From Ruegeria sp. ANG-S4 (GTDB taxonomy: Bacteria > Pseudomonadota > Alphaproteobacteria > Rhodobacterales > Rhodobacteraceae): DNA of 64,000 nucleotides. Position numbers and translations under genes: made by a program. The DNA lies in the NCBI RefSeq assembly GCF_000814005.1, contig NZ_JWLK01000001.1, forward strand, positions 1,054,001 to 1,118,000, in the 5' to 3' direction. Shown piece by piece: positions 58,602 through 64,000 of this stretch. Position 1 is the stretch's first letter. Each line of letters opens with the position of its first letter. The notes beneath the pieces are model-generated. The model was given only the letters and a program-made list of their open reading frames with translations. It ran no database searches and was not told where the DNA came from.

Positions 58602-59066
58602 TCAAAGAGCCTTGCGGAACGTTACCTTGTCGTCTCCATCAGCCCAAAAGTCGCGGATGCGGGCTTCTTCTTCGTAGCCGTTTTGGGCGTAGAACTTGCG
58701 GGTGAGGGCGAAGTCATCCGTCCCAGATGTATCCACGATCAAGATACGTTGCCCTTTGTCTTTTAGGTGCCGCTCTGCGGCAGCGACTAGTGCGGTCCCA
58801 ATCCGCTTGCCTTGCAGGTCTGGACGCACCCCGAGAGCGAGCATGTTCCAAGTCCCATCGGCAAAATCTTCGGGAACTGTGTAGCAAAAGCCCACAGCTT
58901 CACCATTGATATGGCACGTCAGCCAAAGCGCTTCCGTTTCGCCTGCCAAAGATGGAGCTAGCATATCTGGAAGCATCTCGCTTGGGAAAAGCTCAGTCCC
59001 ATCCAGGACGGCTTTAAGCCCTGCAATGTCGTTGGCTGATGTGGGTTTAATGTTTGGATTTGTCAT
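58602..59066 (-). CDS. GNAT acetyltransferase, YjhQ-like antitoxin candidate
   Basis: A 154-residue GNAT protein: WNMLALGVRPDLQGKRIGTALVAAAERHL contains the acetyl-CoA loop QGKRIG, and DDFALTRKFYAQNGYEEEARIRDFWADGDDKVTF forms the C-terminal strands. It overlaps the end of a yjhX-type reading frame by about 20 bases. In E. coli, yjhX and the GNAT gene yjhQ are neighbours and are reported as toxin and antitoxin. This gene is intact, while its partner has a nonsense codon. An independent acetyltransferase role cannot be excluded. Confidence 0.75.
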   Translation of the reverse strand: MTNPNIKPTSANDIAGLKAVLDGTELFPSEMLPDMLAPSLAGETEALWLTCHINGEAVGFCYTVPEDFADGTWNMLALGVRPDLQGKRIGTALVAAAERHLKDKGQRILIVDTSGTDDFALTRKFYAQNGYEEEARIRDFWADGDDKVTFRKAL

Positions 59067-59337
59067 TCTCTGGATATCCTTGTCGGTTGTCGTATTGAGG
59101 GTTAAAGGAGCGAATGCCGAGCCTCGTGGCGCGGTCGGGTCGTCCGTTTTCGGATTTGATAAACCGCCTTTTCTTCAGGCAGTCGAAAAGCTCCAGCGAG
59201 CATCAGGCCAGCACGTGGCCGTCGCGCGTGAAGCAGGAGATTTCGCACACTTTGCAGTTCTGCATACGCTCGAAGTGGATCGCGCCACCCTGCGCAAGAA
59301 CGTGCAAAACACGCTGTTCGTGTTTTGAGATATTCAA
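59047..59337 (-). pseudogene. yjhX: yjhX (UPF0386) toxin-family gene with premature stop
   Basis: Read from 59337 (TTG where the family has ATG) the frame gives LNISKHEQRVLHVLAQGGAI, then FERMQNCKVCEISCFTRDGHVLA, a TGA at 59203-59205 (codon 45), and then CSLELFDCLKKRRFIKSENG, RPDRATRLGI and QYDNR. All this matches the whole length of YjhX, in which the stop position is normally Ser/Asp-like within VLSDCTL. The family end is usually DNR; here the frame continues 10 codons more. The single nonsense codon and altered start show inactivation of the toxin candidate. The GNAT gene follows at once. Confidence 0.8.
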
Positions 59338-59711
59338 AGGATTGTCTCGTGAGTTTATGTCAGCCGAAAGGGCTCCCGGCATCGCGCTCGGAAGTCTTTT
59401 GGTTCAAGTTGGTCCTGTTTGTTGGACCTTAGCGGCGGGCCGCAATCGTAGACATAAAATCTCCATCGCCCTACATCTACGCAGAGCGTTCCAAGGAGAT
59501 AACGTCATGACGTTCATATCGCAAGCGGATGTTGAAAAGCGCTAGAGCAGTTGCAGCTTCATCTCGCCGACTGTAAGTTCGCATAGCTTTTGAATTTGCA
59601 TCTTCAGCAAGTGGCAAGAATTACGTGCTGTGCAAGCAGCATCGGATCCTACGCTGAGAGTCCGTTTTGGTCCGCCACCTGCTTTTTAAGCCGCTCCAAG
59701 TGTTCGCAAGT
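59338..59711. other. Gene-free stretch of about 370 bp
   Basis: Two degenerate repeat ends are seen: GTTGGACCTTAGCGGCGGGCCG-like sequence near 59425 and GAGAGTCCGTTTTGGTCCG near 59657. Open frames on the plus strand lack ribosome binding sites. Confidence 0.45.
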
Positions 59712-60110
59712 TCACAGCCCCTTATTCATCAGGTCTTTGATCTGCGCCTCGGAAGTACCGGCAATAATCCGACCGAGCTCTTGTTTGCCTCTTAGAACGA
59801 TCAGTGTCGAACGTCTTGGAATACTACGCGAAACAGTTACTTCGTGGCTTTTGTAAGTATCCCAATCTACTTTGACGAAGGTCATCGCCGCGTCGTAGGC
59901 CGGGTTTTCTGCGCGGATGACATTGATCACACGTTCTTGGCGCCTGCATGTGCTGCACCATGTCGCGGAGTAGTCAACGAAAACTGTCCTTCCGTCCGCG
60001 AGAGCATTCTCGATAACACCCGGAGTATACTCGACGAATAAGTTGGCCAGGGCTCGCATCGGAGCAAGCGCAGCTGCAATGCCAAGTAAGATAATCGAAC
60101 GTCGTTTCAT
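59712..60110 (-). CDS. Exported thioredoxin-like protein
   Basis: The 132-residue product begins with a signal peptide, MKRRSIILLGIAAALAPMRALA, and then a thioredoxin-like fold with FVDYSATWCSTCRRQERV (redox pair Cys-Ser-Thr-Cys at about residues 51-54) and VDWDTYKSHEVTVSRSIPRRSTLIVL, containing a basic loop in the cis-Pro region. It is the second gene after ccdA (15 bp gap), from which it would receive electrons. Proteins of this sort resemble the C-terminal domain of DsbD and reduce periplasmic disulfides. Confidence 0.8.
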   Translation of the reverse strand: MKRRSIILLGIAAALAPMRALANLFVEYTPGVIENALADGRTVFVDYSATWCSTCRRQERVINVIRAENPAYDAAMTFVKVDWDTYKSHEVTVSRSIPRRSTLIVLRGKQELGRIIAGTSEAQIKDLMNKGL

Positions 60111-60125
60111 CCTAATATTCCTTTG

Positions 60126-60839
60126 CTAAAGCGAGACTGAGAGATCCTGCAGCCAGACAGGCATGATTTCCAGCAACCAGCCCTCGATGGTATGATGGAC
60201 TTGAAAAAGCAGCATGGCTCCAACCACAAAAAAGGTTGCGCCGATGATGGGCTTGGAGCGCATCGCCAGACCGCGTAGCGCCTGGGCGCGCTTCTGAATT
60301 GCGTCGCGGGCACCTAAACCCAGACCGATGATCAGGGTTGAGACACCCAGCGCAAACGCGCACATGATCAGTGTGACGTAGCCGAGATCTTCACCTTGTG
60401 ATGCGATTGCGATTGCACCGCCAAGGGTCGGTCCAATACATGGTGACCAGACAGTCCCAAGCAGCAAACCACCAAGGAATTGGCCGCGTAACGTGCCCAC
60501 CTCAAGATCATTGAAATGTGCATCTGCACCAGCGGCGAAACCTGCTGTTGCCATCTCAAACCGCCTTGAAAACACCGGCACCAGCAAGATCAGCCCGAAA
60601 ACTATCATCAGAACGGCGCCAATTTGAGCCAGAAGATCGTGTGTTAGGCCGATACTGGCGCCGAACGCCGTAACGAAAACACCGAAAACTACGAATGAAA
60701 TGCTCATTCCAGCCGCAAGCGCGATTGGTCCCGCCTTGTTTGCATTCAATGCGCCCACAAGGACGATGGGAAGAACCGGCAAGACGCATGGATTGATCAA
60801 CGTCAGAAGCCCGGCAAGATATGCAAAAACGAATTCCAT
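60126..60839 (-). CDS. ccdA: CcdA-family transmembrane electron carrier
   Basis: From ATG 60839, 237 residues with six hydrophobic segments and the two transfer cysteines in LINPCVLPVLPIVLVGAL (near residue 20) and SPCIGPTLGGAI (near 135). It moves reducing power from cytosolic thioredoxin across the inner membrane to periplasmic thioredoxin-like proteins, here most likely the adjacent exported one. The two together are equivalent to a split DsbD. The in-frame extension to 60884 has no better initiation site. The downstream gene starts 15 bp after the stop. Confidence 0.85.
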   Translation of the reverse strand: MEFVFAYLAGLLTLINPCVLPVLPIVLVGALNANKAGPIALAAGMSISFVVFGVFVTAFGASIGLTHDLLAQIGAVLMIVFGLILLVPVFSRRFEMATAGFAAGADAHFNDLEVGTLRGQFLGGLLLGTVWSPCIGPTLGGAIAIASQGEDLGYVTLIMCAFALGVSTLIIGLGLGARDAIQKRAQALRGLAMRSKPIIGATFFVVGAMLLFQVHHTIEGWLLEIMPVWLQDLSVSL

Positions 60840-61077
60840 TGTGGACGTGGCCCGGTACTGCAAGGATGGTTTATTATAGTCCATAACAAGAGCGTATTGC
60901 GAATAGCGTGGCGCAACAGGCCTTCACATTCACTTGTTTGAGAACCTATCTCCAGCACCCATTCGGCCTGTACTCGGCTCCGATCCGGAAACTGGGTTCA
61001 GGCGACAGATTTTATGAGGTTCCAGAACGAAATACGTTCATTTGGCGGGCAGTTCAAACGAGCCGCCCGCCTCCGCA

Positions 61078-61512
61078 TCAAAACGGATGAATGCGAGGCC
61101 AGTTTTCGTCTCCGGCGGCGATGTGAGTTGGGATGTCTGCCTGCCACAGTTCCTGTGCTCTGGGATGAACCTGAATGAACAGCGTACCATCTACAACCTG
61201 CCAAACGTTCGGATCACCCGGTGCCTTATAGCCTTGGCTGGCCGCCCAGGAGCAGTAGCCATCATAGGCGGGCGCATAACGCTCGGGGTCGGACGCAAAC
61301 GCATCCCGGTTCTCCTCCGTTGCGAAGTACCAAATTGCGCCGTTCCAGAAATGATTTATTCGCGCCTCACCGGCGACCGGGCCGTCATTGTGATACGAAA
61401 CTGTATCAAAACCACCTATCGCAACAGCGAGTTGGTTGCCGGCTTGAACCGGCAGTGAAGCCAGCGCAAAAGTTAATGCGGTAGCCAGTGTTGCAATCAG
61501 TTTTGCCTTCAT
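61078..61512 (-). CDS. Exported YHS-domain protein
   Basis: The start at ATG 61512 has GGAGGCACCA before it and begins a clear signal peptide, MKAKLIATLATALTFALAS (cleavage near VQAGNQ); the longer frame is not used. The 144-residue product contains a YHS domain: IGGFDTVSYHNDGPVAGEARINHFWNGAIWYFATEENRDAFASDPERYAPAYDGYCSWAASQGYK. YHS domains often bind copper or other metals through Tyr-His-Ser positions and Cys. The protein would act in the periplasm, close to the thiol-redox genes. Its biological role is unknown. Confidence 0.85.
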   Translation of the reverse strand: MKAKLIATLATALTFALASLPVQAGNQLAVAIGGFDTVSYHNDGPVAGEARINHFWNGAIWYFATEENRDAFASDPERYAPAYDGYCSWAASQGYKAPGDPNVWQVVDGTLFIQVHPRAQELWQADIPTHIAAGDENWPRIHPF

Positions 61513-62187
61513 TGGTGCCTCCATTTTCAATGCCAAAGCGGGCATGTAGAAACAAGAACGTAACGCCACGTAACTGATGCACCAATGACACTTAGGCGAA
61601 GTAGATTTGATCGGTTTGACGGTTTCGTGGCTGGACCGTGAGGCGCAGCACGCTAAGCACTTCAAATTGAGCACGCGGCGCGCGGACACAAGGGGCCTCG
61701 TTTTCGATCCTGAATAGAAGACAAAACTTGTATCAAGCCCGTGATACGTTCTGTTGCATACTTTTTCCCGGTAACACCAGCAGGTAACGTCAGTGAATGG
61801 CTGGGTCCTTTCCGACAAAAGATACAGAGAACCGGATCGAGGCTTCGAGCTCAGTTTCGCCAACTCAGCGATGGGCGTGAACGGATGAATTCGAACGATA
61901 CTGACATGTAAACTAGAGCTGATCCAAGCTGCCCGTAGTCCAGCGGATTTATAACTCCGGCTATTTTGGCAGGTACCTCTCCGACCACGTGTCTGCGTCG
62001 GTTGTACTGCTGCCGATCAGCAGCTTGACGCGCCATGACCGGATGTCGCGCTGCCTCGAAGATTTGTAGTGAGTCTGGTTGGGGACCGAAGGAGCAAAGT
62101 GGTTGAAATATTGTCATCGGTTGCTCAAATAATACTCTTAACCCGTCCTTAAACGATTTTTGCATCCCAAAGACCAAGGAATGGCCC
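61513..62187. other. Gene-free stretch of about 675 bp
   Basis: No frame on either strand has both a ribosome binding site and family features. The region includes the divergent promoters of the YHS gene and the gene at 62188. AT-rich segments lie near 62105-62160. Confidence 0.45.
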
Positions 62188-62451
62188 ATGTCCGACGCGC
62201 TACTGTTTGAGGCACTCGAGCTGATCAAAGCCGGAAATTTCCGACCCGGCGCAGAAATGGAAGAGGCGCACCGGATTAGTCAAAAACATGAAGGAGATGC
62301 GCGGTTCGACTGGGTGCATGCCTTGGTTCATCGGATTGAGGGCGATGCCGCCAACGCCGAGTATTGGTATGGACGTGCAGGCAAGACGCGATATCCCGGA
62401 TCGATAGAAGAAGAATGGCAAATCATTCAAGCGGAAGTCGAAGGAACTTGA
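62188..62451 (+). CDS. Small conserved helical protein of 87 aa
   Basis: AAGGAATGGCCC precedes the ATG. The product begins MSDALLFEALELIKAGNFRPG and includes DWVHALVHRIEGDAANAEYWYGRAGKTR, a helix-turn-helix pair that recalls single TPR-like units. It is soluble and mildly acidic. Similar small proteins are found in other alphaproteobacteria as far as I recall, with unknown function; a metal-ligand arrangement of His, Glu and Trp residues (HALVHRIEGD) is visible but unproven. Monocistronic. Confidence 0.65.
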   Translation: MSDALLFEALELIKAGNFRPGAEMEEAHRISQKHEGDARFDWVHALVHRIEGDAANAEYWYGRAGKTRYPGSIEEEWQIIQAEVEGT

Positions 62452-62679
62452 CGCGCATGACTTCGAAAGAGCGGCGTCGCGGCGGTGTAAGGGTTAGTCA
62501 ACTTCAATGTTGGTTATTGATTGTGTCCAGCCCAAGTTGCTGTAACCCGAACTTTTAGACCCTGCGGGATTCTGATGTTGTCGTCAGTGCGCCGGGACCG
62601 CAGATCCACCTAGAATAGAAATACAGGCGTGCATTCTATATTAAAGGCAATTCGAACACCTATCGCGGGGGAATGGCAA

Positions 62680-63672
62680 TTGAGAATAACGCGTTTGGGG
62701 GCCAATGGCCCGGAGGTTTCGCAGTTCGGGATCGGTGCGATGTCTTTCTCCGGCATTTATGGTGACGCGACAGTAGAGGAATCCCACGCGGTTCTGAACG
62801 AATGCCGCTCTGCTGGTGTGACGCATATCGACACGGCCAACGTCTACGGAAACGGTCGTTCAGAGGACATCATTGGAAAGTGGTTTGCAGACAATCCCGG
62901 CGCGAGGTCCGAGTTTATTCTGGCCACCAAGGCCGGTATAAGCCGCAATCCGGATCGCCGCTTCAACAACGATCCCGAGCATCTGGAAAGTGCGCTGGAT
63001 GCCAGCCTGCAGCGGCTTGGTGTTGACCATGTCGATTTGTTTTACGTTCACCGATACGATCGCTCGCATAGCCCCGAAGACGTCGCGGGAACTTTGAAGC
63101 GTTTGATCGAGAGCGGCAAGGCAAGGGCCGTCGGCCTGTCTGAGATCGCGCCCGCAACGCTGCGTCGCGCGTGGTCTGAGTGCCCCATTGCGGCGGTGCA
63201 GTCCGAGTATTCGCTGTCGACACGTGCCCCGGAACTGGGGTTGCTGCAAGCCTGCACTGAACTCGAAACTACGTTTGTCGCATTTTCGCCGGTCGGTCGT
63301 GCGTTCCTGACAGATGCACCATTCACCTATGAGCGTGCCCAGCAAATGGCCTTCACAAAAGGCAACCCCCGGTTTGTCGAGCCCAATTACTCAGCCAATA
63401 TCCTTGCGACCGACAAGTTTCGGGCGCTTGCCGCTGAAATGGGCTATCCGGCGGCCTCTCTCGCGATTGCATGGGGCATTGCGCAAGGGGAAAACGTGGT
63501 GCCCATACCGGGTACAAAGAACACGGCGCACCTTGCCGAACTGATCCGCGGTACTGAGATTGACTTGTCGCCCGAAGACCTCGCGCAGATCGAAAGAGTT
63601 CTTCCGGTTGGATGGGCCCATGGTGACCGCTACAGTGCTTCTCAGTGGGAAGGTCCAGAGCGGTATTGCTGA
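62680..63672 (+). CDS. Aldo/keto reductase
   Basis: The start is placed at a TTG (62680) because GGGGGAATGGCAA lies before it and family members begin near RxLGxNGPEVSxxGIGAM. The 330-residue TIM barrel has the catalytic Asp/Tyr region HIDTANVYGNGRSEDIIGKWF, the Lys in EFILATKAG, the His in DLFYVHRYDRSH, and NADPH-binding residues at VVPIPGTKNTAHLAEL. It reduces aldehydes or ketones with NADPH. It belongs to the YakC-like group. An upstream GTG at 62629 would add 17 residues of poor quality. Confidence 0.85.
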   Translation: MRITRLGANGPEVSQFGIGAMSFSGIYGDATVEESHAVLNECRSAGVTHIDTANVYGNGRSEDIIGKWFADNPGARSEFILATKAGISRNPDRRFNNDPEHLESALDASLQRLGVDHVDLFYVHRYDRSHSPEDVAGTLKRLIESGKARAVGLSEIAPATLRRAWSECPIAAVQSEYSLSTRAPELGLLQACTELETTFVAFSPVGRAFLTDAPFTYERAQQMAFTKGNPRFVEPNYSANILATDKFRALAAEMGYPAASLAIAWGIAQGENVVPIPGTKNTAHLAELIRGTEIDLSPEDLAQIERVLPVGWAHGDRYSASQWEGPERYC

Positions 63673-63851
63673 AGCTAAGGGATTTTGAAACCGGTCTGTC
63701 CGAATGCGAACTGGCGATCCTCGAGGAAATGCGATCGCTTAAATTGCGACGTTGCGTTATCGTCACGGACACGAACGGCGATGGCACTCCAGATCAAGAC
63801 GAGGTTCAGGTTGCTCAAGACGCGGGCGTCCTTCCGCTCAGTAACGGCTAA
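63645..63851 (+). CDS. Possible small protein with EF-hand-like loop
   Basis: A 68-residue frame overlapping the end of the aldo/keto reductase gene. It contains VTDTNGDGTPDQDEVQVA, a perfect DxNxDGxxDxDE calcium loop as in EF-hands and dockerins, in the last third. The start (GTG 63645 or TTG 63666) has no ribosome binding site and there is no signal peptide. It may be a real small protein or the 3' fragment of a lost larger gene. Confidence 0.3.
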   Translation: MGRSRAVLLKLRDFETGLSECELAILEEMRSLKLRRCVIVTDTNGDGTPDQDEVQVAQDAGVLPLSNG

Positions 63852-63914
63852 ACCTCTACGGCCAATCGCGACCCAACCCTCCCAGGGCCGCCAAATTTGA
63901 GGTGAACTGCCACG

Positions 63915-63945
63915 GCGTTGGATGTCGGCTCTGGGCCGTCACTGG
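63915..63945 (+). repeat. Dispersed intergenic repeat, 3' end block
   Basis: GTTGGATGTCGGCTCTGGGCCGTC: the same block occurs near 46590 (GTTGGACGTCGGCTCTGGGCCGAT). Confidence 0.45.
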
Positions 63946-64000
63946 TAGGTGGAGAAGCCGTCAATGAGGCGTTGAAGCTCTGTTCGACTACTTACCTCGA

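Noticed and set aside
59203-59205. Selenocysteine reading of the TGA in the yjhX frame
   Set aside because: Family members have a Ser/Asp-like residue there, no redox partner residue is present, and no selenocysteine insertion hairpin was noticed; a nonsense mutation is simpler.
61513-61863. N-terminal extension of the YHS protein by 117 residues
   Set aside because: The shorter start has GGAGG and opens directly into a signal peptide; the extension has neither.

Overview
The window looks like chromosome from a marine alphaproteobacterium of the Rhodobacteraceae (Roseobacter group). The basis is the gene repertoire: a non-pyrrolysine MttB-family methyltransferase operon with two GcvT-type FAD dehydrogenases, many SDR, VOC and SRPBCC enzymes, GcvA-like LysR regulators, and a CcdA/DsbD thiol-redox set. 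Codon use is moderately GC-rich. No rRNA, tRNA, CRISPR array or replication origin was seen. The gene content is accessory rather than core.

Left part (1-13.9 kb). The window opens in an inactivated IS3-family element, followed by a second transposase remnant, a GNAT-like protein, small coiled-coil proteins and a methyltransferase. A catabolic operon on the minus strand (8183 to 4489: PLP aminotransferase, SDR, FAH-family hydrolase, SDR) faces a divergent Lrp/AsnC regulator. A second small operon pairs an unusual SDR with a solitary EctC-like ectoine synthase and faces a LysR gene. At 12.5-13.5 kb there is a Tae4-type peptidoglycan amidase effector, translationally coupled to a secreted protein that is probably its immunity protein. 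No T6SS genes are in the window.

Middle part (13.9-37 kb). Here lie small lipoproteins, a BNR-repeat protein and a run of detoxification-type genes (DUF1428, VOC, GFA, Acg-like nitroreductase, RidA, NIPSNAP) with MarR and TetR regulators that have clear palindromic operators. Next come a three-gene secreted cluster headed by an HExxH metallopeptidase, a solitary tyrosine recombinase, a cold-shock protein gene with terminator followed by a fatty-acid desaturase, a compact unknown operon (45-aa membrane peptide, unknown protein, ParB-like mini protein), a cysteine-rich seven-repeat secreted protein, an orphan P-loop protein and a class III cyclase-TPR protein.

Right part (37-64 kb). A GC-rich locus combines SRPBCC proteins, an AhpD-like protein, a DsbD/ScsB-type reductase, a LysR regulator, a secreted double-SRPBCC protein and an unusual hydrolase-DsbA fusion; it ends in a truncated egtB remnant. 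A long, tightly packed minus-strand operon follows (56687 to 46750: MttB-family protein, class III aminotransferase, two GcvT-FAD dehydrogenases, TPP enzyme, small LysE-like membrane protein, DUF2000 protein). It is controlled by a divergent LysR gene and probably serves catabolism of a methylated or quaternary amine. The end carries a YjhX/GNAT pair in which the yjhX frame has a nonsense codon, a CcdA-thioredoxin pair, a YHS-domain protein and an aldo/keto reductase.

A family of imperfect intergenic repeats of about 80-150 bp (arms GCAGCGAATG and GCGGG(C/T)TGC, 3' end GGTCCG...GGGCCG) recurs through the window and explains much of the apparently empty sequence.
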